This document shows positions 1 to 7,382 of a DNA stretch of 7,393 nt, piece by piece (the first letter of the stretch is position 1; each line of letters starts with the position of its first letter). This DNA comes from Chloroflexota bacterium. Its GTDB lineage: Bacteria; Chloroflexota; Limnocylindria; Limnocylindrales; CSP1-4. The DNA is taken from contig JADGQG010000093.1 in assembly GCA_017882025.1 (NCBI GenBank), forward strand, positions 1-7,393, written 5' to 3'. The translations under genes were made by a program, and so were the position numbers. The notes beneath the pieces were generated by a model that saw nothing but the letters and a program-made list of their open reading frames with translations, was not told the origin of the DNA and did no database searches.

Positions 1-1
1 G

Positions 2-133
2 CTCGCCTGTACCGAGTGCAAGGAGCGGACGTACACCACGCGCAAGAACAAGAGGAACGATCCCAACCGGATCGAGCTTCGGAAGTACTGCCCGCGGGAG
101 CGCCGCCACACCCTGCACCGCGAGGCGAAGTAG
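2..133 (+). CDS. rpmG: 50S ribosomal protein bL33, 3' part only
   Basis: The last 43 codons of bL33, a small protein of the large ribosomal subunit located near the E site, run from the window edge to the TAG at 131-133. Roughly the first ten residues lie outside the window. The fragment has the family pattern: a CTEC zinc-knuckle half, a basic KNKRNDPNRIELRKY middle and a THREAK-like end (HTLHREAK). The second knuckle half reads CPRE, so one of the four possible zinc ligands is glutamate. I recall similar partly degenerate second pairs in other bL33 proteins, so this need not mean loss of function. It precedes a tRNA gene and secE, the common bacterial arrangement. Identification is secure; the start cannot be seen. 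Confidence 0.93.
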   Translation, partial: LACTECKERTYTTRKNKRNDPNRIELRKYCPRERRHTLHREAK

Positions 134-146
134 CAGGGGGGTCCAC

Positions 147-222
147 AGGGGCGTAGCTCAATTGGCAGAGCACCGGTCTCCAAAACCGGTGGTTGTAGGT
201 TCGAGTCCTATCGCCCCTGCCA
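147..222 (+). tRNA. tRNA-Trp (anticodon CCA)
   Basis: All cloverleaf parts can be folded by eye. The acceptor stem is 147-153 with 212-218 (7 bp); the D stem is GCTC/GAGC (156-159 with 168-171). The anticodon stem is CCGGT/ACCGG (173-177 with 185-189) with loop CTCCAAA and anticodon CCA at 180-182. A 5-nt variable loop (190-194) follows, then the T stem 195-199 with 207-211 (one G-U pair) and loop TTCGAGT. The discriminator is G219, as expected for bacterial tRNA-Trp, and the terminal CCA (220-222) is encoded. It reads UGG codons. It lies 13 nt after rpmG and 41 nt before secE with no evident promoter or terminator of its own, so it is probably cut out of a shared transcript. Confidence 0.97.
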
Positions 223-263
223 GCCATTTGACCCCGACTACCAGGGAAGTGCAGTAGCCCATC

Positions 264-452
264 GTGCGACGCATCCGTCGGTTCCTCGATGAATCGTGGT
301 CCGAACTCAAGAAGGTCTCCTGGCCGACACGCGACCAGGTCCGCAACCTCACCGTGCTCGTCTTCGCCGTGAGCGCGGCGATCGGGCTGTTCATCGCGGT
401 CTGGGACTTCGTCTTCACCGAGGCGGTCCGACTCATCACGCCGGCGGCGTAG
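264..452 (+). CDS. secE: Preprotein translocase subunit SecE
   Basis: SecE is the small essential membrane subunit that clamps SecY in the SecYEG protein-export channel. The 62-residue product is the short, single-span form found in most bacteria outside the enterobacterial type with three spans. Residues 1-28 are a basic amphipathic cytoplasmic segment with the family motif ELKKVSWPTR (14-23). Residues about 29-51 form one hydrophobic helix, followed by a short tail. The GTG at 264 is chosen because an in-frame TAG lies just upstream at 255-257 and the basic N-terminus fits family length. A GGGA-type ribosome-binding sequence (244-249) is rather far away (about 14 nt). The secE-nusG pairing just after tRNA-Trp supports the call. 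Confidence 0.95.
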   Translation: MRRIRRFLDESWSELKKVSWPTRDQVRNLTVLVFAVSAAIGLFIAVWDFVFTEAVRLITPAA

Positions 453-455
453 GGG
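451..455 (+). promoter_or_regulatory. Ribosome-binding site deciding the nusG start
   Basis: AGGGG overlaps the secE stop codon and ends 7 nt before the ATG at 463. The ATG at 457 would leave only 1 nt of spacing, so 463 is the better-supported initiation codon. A third ATG at 472 has only a weak GGAG immediately next to it. The overlap implies translational coupling of nusG to secE. Confidence 0.55.
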
Positions 456-462
456 AATGCCG

Positions 463-1026
463 ATGACGGAGATGGTTCGTGCGCCCGAGAAGCGCTGGTT
501 CGTGATCCACACGTACTCGGGCTACGAGAACAAGGTCAAGGCCAACCTCGAGCACCGTATCGAGTCGATGGGCATGGAAGACAAGATCTTCCAGGTCCTC
601 GTCCCGATGGAGGACGAGATCGAGATCAAGCAGGGCCAGCGGCACACCGTCCAGAAGAAGGTGTTCCCCGGATACGTCCTCGTGGAGATGATCTACGACC
701 CGGAGTCGTGGTATGTCGTGCGCAACACGCCGGGCGTCACCAGCTTCGTCGGCACCGGGAACATCCCGGGCAGCCGCAGCGAGCCGATCCCGCTCGAGGA
801 GCACGAGGTCAAGCAGATCCTCCGCCAGATGGGCGTGGAGACGCCGAAGTACCGCGTCGCGTTCACGAAGGGCCAGAGCGTCCGGGTGACCGACGGGCCG
901 TTCGCCGAGTTCGTGGGCACGGTCGACGAGGTGGACCCGGAGCGCAACAAGGTCAAGGTCCTCGTCAGCATCTTCGGCCGGGAGACCCCCGTCGAGCTCG
1001 ACCTCCTCCAGGTCGAGAAGCTCTGA
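463..1026 (+). CDS. nusG: Transcription termination/antitermination factor NusG
   Basis: NusG binds the RNA polymerase clamp, changes pausing and elongation, and through its KOW domain can contact Rho or ribosomal protein S10, coupling transcription to translation. From 463 the protein has 187 residues (189 if the ATG at 457 is used), a normal bacterial length. The NGN domain opens with RWFVIHTYSGYENKVK and contains the signature PGYVLVEM. The C-terminal KOW domain runs from about FTKGQSVRVTDGPF to the LDLLQVEKL end and includes the loop around FGRETPVEL. The long acidic N-terminal extension typical of Actinobacteria is absent. It follows secE by 10 nt and precedes rplK by 21 nt, so these are almost certainly cotranscribed. 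No insertion or frame disruption is visible. Confidence 0.97.
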   Translation: MTEMVRAPEKRWFVIHTYSGYENKVKANLEHRIESMGMEDKIFQVLVPMEDEIEIKQGQRHTVQKKVFPGYVLVEMIYDPESWYVVRNTPGVTSFVGTGNIPGSRSEPIPLEEHEVKQILRQMGVETPKYRVAFTKGQSVRVTDGPFAEFVGTVDEVDPERNKVKVLVSIFGRETPVELDLLQVEKL

Positions 1027-1047
1027 TCGAAAGGAACATCGGCCACC

Positions 1048-1473
1048 GTGGCGAAGAAGATTCGAATCGTCCTCACTCTCCAGCTGCCGGCCGGCAAGGC
1101 CACCCCGGCGCCGCCCGTCGGCACCGCGCTTGGCCCCCACGGCATCAACATCATCGAGTTCACCAAGAGCTACAACGAGAAGACCGCCGATAAGGCGGGC
1201 CAGATCATCCCCGCCCAGATCACGGTCTTCGAGGACCGCTCCTTCACGTTCATCCTGAAGACGCCGCCCGCCGCCGACCTGCTGCGCAAGGCCGCCGGGA
1301 TCGACAAGGGCGCCGCCACGGCGAGCCGTGAGACTGCGGGTCGCGTGACCCGGGACCAGCTCCGCGAGATCGCCACGCAGAAGCTGGCCGATCTCAACGC
1401 CAATGACATCGACGCCGCCATGCGGCAGGTCGAGGGAACCGCACGCAGCATGGGTATCGAGGTCGTCGGCTAA
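1048..1473 (+). CDS. rplK: 50S ribosomal protein L11 (uL11)
   Basis: L11 binds helices 43/44 of 23S rRNA and, with the L10-L12 stalk, forms the GTPase-associated centre that recruits translation factors. The 141-residue product is full length. The N-terminal domain carries LQLPAGKATPAPPVGTALGP and GINIIEF. The C-terminal rRNA-binding domain carries DRSFTF, KTPPAADLLRKAAGI and the ending EGTARSMGIEVVG. The start is GTG at 1048, 12 nt after an AAGGA sequence (1031-1035). The product begins MAKK as in many homologues. Residue 26 is threonine where well-known homologues (E. coli, Thermotoga, Actinobacteria) have proline in PPVGPALG. This loop faces the thiostrepton site. The stop codon sits in the loop of a predicted hairpin (1462-1482). 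Confidence 0.97.
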   Translation: MAKKIRIVLTLQLPAGKATPAPPVGTALGPHGINIIEFTKSYNEKTADKAGQIIPAQITVFEDRSFTFILKTPPAADLLRKAAGIDKGAATASRETAGRVTRDQLREIATQKLADLNANDIDAAMRQVEGTARSMGIEVVG

Positions 1474-1510
1474 CCCGACGACGACGCGCTCCGGCCGCGC
1501 CCGCGCCGGA
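1462..1510 (+). promoter_or_regulatory. Tandem RNA hairpins at the rplK end and in the rplK-rplA spacer
   Basis: A perfect 8-bp stem, GTCGTCGG with CCGACGAC (1462-1469 with 1475-1482), holds CTAAC in its loop, so the rplK stop codon is at the tip. Seven bases later TCCGGC pairs with GCCGGA (1490-1495 with 1505-1510). GACGACGAC occurs at both 1477-1485 and 1509-1517, so the first arm has two possible partners. There is no T-tract, so this is not a standard intrinsic terminator. It may affect RNA stability or rplK-rplA coupling. L1 autoregulation is possible, but I cannot recognise an L1-binding motif. Confidence 0.4.
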
Positions 1511-1569
1511 CGACGACCCCGCGTCACGGGGGAGGTCGGAACGCCGGCCGCCACCACGAGGAGCCAGGC

Positions 1570-2280
1570 ATGGCCCAGCACGGCAAGAAATACCGCGAGG
1601 CGCTCAAGCTCGTCGATCGAACCCGGGCGTACGCGCCCGCAGACGCGGTCGACCTGGTCAAGCAGACGTCGATCGTCAACTTCGATCCCTCGGTTGAGGC
1701 GCACCTCCGCCTCGGCGTCGATCCGCGCCACGCCGACCAGATGGTGCGCGGTACCATCGTCCTCCCCCACGGGACCGGCAAGGTCGTCCGCGTCATCGTC
1801 TTCGCGCAGGGCGAGAAGGCGCAGGACGCGCTCCACGCGGGGGCCGACGAGGTGGGCGGCGAGGACCTCGTCAAGAAGATCGAGGGCGGCTGGCTCGAGT
1901 TCGACGTTGCCGTCGCGACGCCGGACATGATGGGGATGGTCGGCAAGCTCGGTCGCATCCTCGGCCGGCGCGGCCTGATGCCGAACCCGAAGGCCGGGAC
2001 GGTCACCTTCGACGTCGAGCGCGCCATCAACGAGGTCAAAGCCGGGCGCGTCGAGTTCAAGGTCGACAAGGCAGGAATCATCCACGTGCCCGTCGGCAAG
2101 GCGAGCTTCGATGCGGCCGCGCTCGTCGCGAACCTGGCCGTCCTCCTGGATGCCATCAACCGCGCGAAGCCCGCCGGCGCCAAGGGGACCTATCTCAAGG
2201 GCCTCACGATTGCGAGCACGATGAGCCCCGGGGTCCGGGTGGACCTGCCGGGCCTGCTCGCGGTGGCCAGCGCGGCCTGA
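1570..2280 (+). CDS. rplA: 50S ribosomal protein L1 (uL1)
   Basis: L1 binds 23S rRNA helices 76-78 to form the mobile L1 stalk that moves deacylated tRNA out through the E site; in many bacteria it also represses its own mRNA. The product has 236 residues, the usual length. Visible hallmarks are RGTIVLPHGTGK (first domain), VATPDMMGMVGKLGRILGRR leading into LMPNPKAGTVT (second domain, M137 to T144), KVDKAGIIHVPVGK, and STMSPGVRVD near the C-terminus, with T217 and S219 at the RNA-binding positions. The ATG follows a strong GAGGAG (1558-1563) with 6-nt spacing. A 96-nt spacer separates it from rplK. No anomaly is visible. Confidence 0.97.
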   Translation: MAQHGKKYREALKLVDRTRAYAPADAVDLVKQTSIVNFDPSVEAHLRLGVDPRHADQMVRGTIVLPHGTGKVVRVIVFAQGEKAQDALHAGADEVGGEDLVKKIEGGWLEFDVAVATPDMMGMVGKLGRILGRRGLMPNPKAGTVTFDVERAINEVKAGRVEFKVDKAGIIHVPVGKASFDAAALVANLAVLLDAINRAKPAGAKGTYLKGLTIASTMSPGVRVDLPGLLAVASAA

Positions 2281-2366
2281 CGCACGGGGCCTGTCGCCGG
2301 CGCGACGCGCCGGCAGGCTGTACCATCACACGCCGCGGCGGCCGACAGGCGCGTCGCATAGCACAA
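2281..2366 (+). promoter_or_regulatory. Region of competing hairpins after rplA
   Basis: Three mutually exclusive pairings can be drawn. (A) GCCTG-TCG-CCGGCG (2289-2302) folds on CGCCGGCAGGC (2308-2318), 11 bp with a 3-nt bulge. (B) 2302-2311 pairs with 2348-2357, 10 bp. (C) GCCTGTCG (2289-2296) pairs with CGACAGGC (2343-2350), 8 bp. None is followed by a T-tract. No convincing promoter was found in this stretch. It could be an attenuator or structural lead-in to the L10 leader, but in DNA this rich in G and C some complementarity arises by chance. Confidence 0.35.
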
Positions 2367-2576
2367 GACGGACCGCCGCAGACAGCCTGCGCCCGCGGAC
2401 CGCGGGCCCGTTCACCCGGGCCGTCGGTCGGGGCTTGATCCGTCGGACCGGATCGGACGCCCACGAAGCCGGGCACCCGGGGACGCCGACGAGCACGCCG
2501 AGGCAGGACGCCGAACGCGAGCCCTCCCACCGGAGGCGCCCGCTGCGGACCCTGCAGGACGCGAGGAAGCACCGTC
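2367..2576 (+). promoter_or_regulatory. L10 leader (ribosomal protein L10-L7/L12 binding mRNA element)
   Basis: The 363-nt gap before rplJ has no plausible gene and carries the pattern I know from L10 leaders. The 5' strand reads GCCGCAGACAGCCTGC (2375-2390) and the 3' strand GCAGGACGCGAGG (2554-2566). CCTGC pairs with GCAGG (2386-2390 with 2554-2558), and an outer stem GACGG/CCGTC (2367-2371 with 2572-2576) closes the element. The two GA steps (2381-2382 and 2563-2564) with the 3-nt bulge GCA (2378-2380) resemble a kink-turn. The interior contains hairpins at 2391-2407 or 2405-2422, 2437-2454 (GATCCG/CGGATC) and 2523-2536 (CCTCC/GGAGG). In known cases excess L10(L12) complex binds here and lowers rplJ-rplL expression. 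No terminator T-tract follows, so control may act on translation or RNA stability. A covariance-model match is not available to me. Confidence 0.72.
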
Positions 2577-2589
2577 AGGCAGGGGATCC

Positions 2590-2623
2590 CGCCGGGTGGA
2601 TCCACCGGGCGCGCCGGACGCGC
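2590..2623 (+). promoter_or_regulatory. Hairpins at the 3' end of the L10 leader, next to the rplJ ribosome-binding site
   Basis: CGCC-G-GGTG pairs with CACC-G-GGCG around a GATC loop (2590-2611, one G-G mismatch); its core is the 12-nt palindrome GGTGGATCCACC (2595-2606). The overlapping GCGCG (2609-2613) pairs with CGCGC (2619-2623) over a 5-nt loop, 11 nt before the rplJ ribosome-binding site. The two share 2609-2611 and so compete. No T-run follows, which argues against a classical terminator. Confidence 0.4.
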
Positions 2624-2634
2624 GCAGCGCAGCA

Positions 2635-2639
2635 GAGGG
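2635..2639 (+). promoter_or_regulatory. Ribosome-binding site deciding the rplJ start
   Basis: GAGGG ends 4 nt before the ATG at 2644. The reading frame stays open upstream to an ATG at 2596, but that codon sits inside the palindrome 2595-2606 and has no comparable ribosome-binding sequence. The 16 extra residues do not resemble L10. Confidence 0.7.
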
Positions 2640-2643
2640 CCGT

Positions 2644-3171
2644 ATGCCGACCGACGCGAAGCGCGCCACCGTGGCCGAGCTCCGGGGCGACCTGTCCCGC
2701 AGCACCACGCTCGTCACCACCGAGTACCGCGGCCTGACCGTGAAGGACCTCGGGGAGATCCGGCGAGCGCTTCGAAAGCAGAATGTCACCTACCGGGTCG
2801 TCAAGAACCGGCTCATGCGGATCGCCGCCGAGCAGGAGGGGAACCCGGGTATCGCCCCGCTCCTCCGCGGTCCGTCAGCTATCGCCTTCGGGACCGGGGA
2901 CGAAGCAGTTGTCGCGAAGACCGTCCTCGATGCCGTCCGCCCCTACAAGCTCCTGAAGGTCACCGGCGGCGTCGTCGGCGGGAAGTCCCTCGACCTTGCA
3001 GGCGTCACAAAGCTCGCCACCCTCCCGTCCCGGGAGGTCCTCCTGGCCCAGCTGGCCGGCGCGTTCGGCGCGCCCGCCACGCAGGTCGCCGGGTTGCTGG
3101 CCGCGAACCTGCGCAACCTTGGCCATGCGCTGACCCAGCTGCAGGAGCAGAAGGCGCAGGCCGCGGCCTAG
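2644..3171 (+). CDS. rplJ: 50S ribosomal protein L10 (uL10)
   Basis: L10 anchors the flexible stalk: its N-terminal domain binds 23S rRNA beside L11 and its long C-terminal helix carries the L7/L12 dimers. From ATG 2644 the protein has 175 residues, the normal size. Typical features are the start KRATVAELRGDLSRS, the motif TTEYRGLTVKDL, the RNA-binding RVVKNRLMRIA segment, and PYKLLKVTGGVVGGK. The C-terminal helix REVLLAQLAGAFGAP runs through to the alanine-rich end. The start is chosen on its ribosome-binding site and homology, not the longer upstream ATG at 2596. Excess L10-L12 complex probably represses this gene and rplL through the leader upstream. rplL follows after 69 nt. Confidence 0.96.
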   Translation: MPTDAKRATVAELRGDLSRSTTLVTTEYRGLTVKDLGEIRRALRKQNVTYRVVKNRLMRIAAEQEGNPGIAPLLRGPSAIAFGTGDEAVVAKTVLDAVRPYKLLKVTGGVVGGKSLDLAGVTKLATLPSREVLLAQLAGAFGAPATQVAGLLAANLRNLGHALTQLQEQKAQAAA

Positions 3172-3196
3172 GCACCCGTTTCCCGATCCCGAACCG

Positions 3197-3215
3197 CGCC
3201 CGCTTGCCGCGGGCG
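3197..3215 (+). promoter_or_regulatory. Hairpin in the rplJ-rplL spacer
   Basis: CGCCCGC (3197-3203) pairs perfectly with GCGGGCG (3209-3215) over a TTGCC loop, 9 nt before the AAGGAG of rplL. There is no T-tract. It might protect or expose the rplL mRNA, since L7/L12 is needed in several copies per L10, but this role is inferred. Confidence 0.4.
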
Positions 3216-3240
3216 ACCATCTCAAGGAGTCACGAATCCC

Positions 3241-3621
3241 ATGGCCACGCTCACCCAGGACCAGCTGCTTGACCAGATCGGCGCCATGACCCTCGTCGAG
3301 GTTGCCGAGTTCATCAAGAAGTTCGAAGAGAAGTTCGGCGTCACCGCCGCCGCACCGGTCGCCGCCGCACCGGTCGCCGCCGCCGCACCGGTCGAGGTCG
3401 TCGAGGAGCAGACGGAGTTCACAGCCGTCCTCACCGAGATCGGCCCGAACAAGATCCCGGTCATCAAGGTCGTCCGCGAGCTCACCGGCCTTGGCCTCAA
3501 GGAGGCCAAGGACCTCGTCGACGGGTCGCCCAGGCCCGTCAAGGAGGGCATCGCCCGGGACGAGGCCGAGAAGATCAAGGCCGCCCTCGAGGCGCAGGGC
3601 GCGAAGGTCGAGATCAAGTAG
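3241..3621 (+). CDS. rplL: 50S ribosomal protein L7/L12 (bL12)
   Basis: L7/L12 is the multicopy stalk protein that recruits and activates the GTPases EF-Tu, EF-G, IF2 and RF3. The 126-residue product shows the three normal parts. Residues 1-34 are the dimerising, L10-binding domain (LVEVAEFIKKFEEKFGV). Residues about 35-57 are an Ala-Pro-Val-rich hinge. Residues about 58-126 are the factor-binding domain with KIPVIKVVRELTGLGLKEAK and the ending GAKVEIK. AAGGAG (3224-3229) precedes the ATG by 11 nt. The hinge is encoded by a tandem DNA repeat (3346-3393). Cotranscription with rplJ is likely. Confidence 0.97.
   Translation: MATLTQDQLLDQIGAMTLVEVAEFIKKFEEKFGVTAAAPVAAAPVAAAAPVEVVEEQTEFTAVLTEIGPNKIPVIKVVRELTGLGLKEAKDLVDGSPRPVKEGIARDEAEKIKAALEAQGAKVEIK
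3346..3393 (+). repeat. Tandem repeat encoding the L7/L12 hinge
   Basis: The 15-nt unit GCCGCCGCACCGGTC occurs twice without a break (3346-3360, 3361-3375), followed by an 18-nt version with one extra GCC (3376-3393). In frame it encodes AAAPV, AAAPV and AAAAPV (residues 36-51). Unit gain or loss would keep the frame and change only hinge length. Confidence 0.9.
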
Positions 3622-3646
3622 CCAGCGACCTCATCGCCAGGAGCCC

Positions 3647-3670
3647 CGGCCGCACCTCGCGGTGCGGCCG
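3647..3670 (+). promoter_or_regulatory. Strong hairpin in the rplL-rpoB spacer, possible attenuator or processing site
   Basis: CGGCCGCACC (3647-3656) pairs perfectly with GGTGCGGCCG (3661-3670) over the tetraloop TCGC, 25 nt after the rplL stop. No T-tract follows, so full intrinsic termination is doubtful. In E. coli the rplL-rpoB interval holds a partial terminator and an RNase III site; a similar uncoupling role here is inferred from position. Confidence 0.5.
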
Positions 3671-3728
3671 ATCGACACGCCGCGAAGCAGGGACGGTGCA
3701 CGGTCACCGCCCCGGCATTGGTGTGCGC

Positions 3729-3756
3729 TTGACAGCAGCCGCCAGAGCGATACAAT
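3729..3756 (+). promoter_or_regulatory. Sigma70-type promoter for rpoB-rpoC
   Basis: A perfect -35 box TTGACA (3729-3734) is followed by 16 nt and a -10 box TACAAT (3751-3756, 5 of 6 consensus). The -10 lies in an AT-rich island (about 3748-3766) that stands out in this GC-rich DNA. The expected start near 3762-3764 would give an untranslated leader of about 50 nt before the rpoB ATG at 3816. It would let rpoBC be expressed separately from the ribosomal genes upstream. Confidence 0.72.
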
Positions 3757-3793
3757 TTCTAATTCCGTGAGCGCGGCCTTCCTTACCCTCTCC

Positions 3794-3809
3794 CTCCTCC
3801 GTCAAGGAG
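3794..3809 (+). promoter_or_regulatory. rpoB ribosome-binding site with potential masking stem
   Basis: AAGGAG (3804-3809) lies 6 nt before the rpoB ATG and is a strong ribosome-binding site. CTCCT (3794-3798), in a pyrimidine-rich tract (about 3778-3800), can pair with AGGAG (3805-3809) over the loop CCGTCA, which would hide the site in a short 5-bp stem. Confidence 0.45.
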
Positions 3810-3815
3810 CGGTTC

Positions 3816-7280
<3,465 letters not shown>

Positions 7281-7295
7281 CGCCGCCTTCATCCC

Positions 7296-7327
7296 GCGGG
7301 GCCGGCGCTCGGCCGGCCCGGCCCCGC
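7296..7327 (+). promoter_or_regulatory. GC-rich hairpin in the rpoB-rpoC spacer
   Basis: GCGGGGCCGG (7296-7305) pairs perfectly with CCGGCCCCGC (7318-7327) over a 12-nt loop. A shorter alternative is GGGCCGG (7299-7305) with CCGGCCC (7313-7319). No T-tract follows and rpoC begins 55 nt later, so it is unlikely to end transcription. It may be a stability or processing element. Confidence 0.35.
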
Positions 7328-7382
7328 TCGCACCCGGTCCGTATCGCGCCGCTGAAGAGCCGCGGCGGCGCGGAGGAGAACC

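Noticed and set aside
228..257. Possible promoter before secE (TTGACC at 228-233)
   Set aside because: No acceptable -10 box at 16-18 nt spacing (GCAGTA or CAGTAG only), and the site lies in the 41-nt gap between tRNA-Trp and secE.
457..462. nusG start at the ATG at 457
   Set aside because: It leaves only 1 nt after AGGGG (451-455); the ATG at 463 has 7-nt spacing. The difference is two residues, so the choice is not firm.
436..2085. 549-codon open frame on the - strand
   Set aside because: It lies opposite nusG, rplK and rplA, which are certain. Its product is low-complexity, rich in Asp, Arg, Leu and Val, as expected for the antisense of GC-rich genes. No ribosome-binding site or family pattern is seen.
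2321..2326. TACCAT as a -10 box for a promoter ahead of the L10 leader
   Set aside because: Only four of six consensus bases match and the expected -35 position is GC-only sequence inside hairpin A.
2596..2643. N-terminal extension of rplJ from an upstream ATG
   Set aside because: The 16 residues are unlike L10, overlap a leader palindrome and lack a ribosome-binding site. GAGGG at 2635-2639 supports ATG 2644.
2404..2789. Small open frames within the rplA-rplJ gap on either strand
   Set aside because: Translations are Arg/Pro/Ala-rich without family resemblance and overlap the L10 leader structure or rplJ; no ribosome-binding site supports them.
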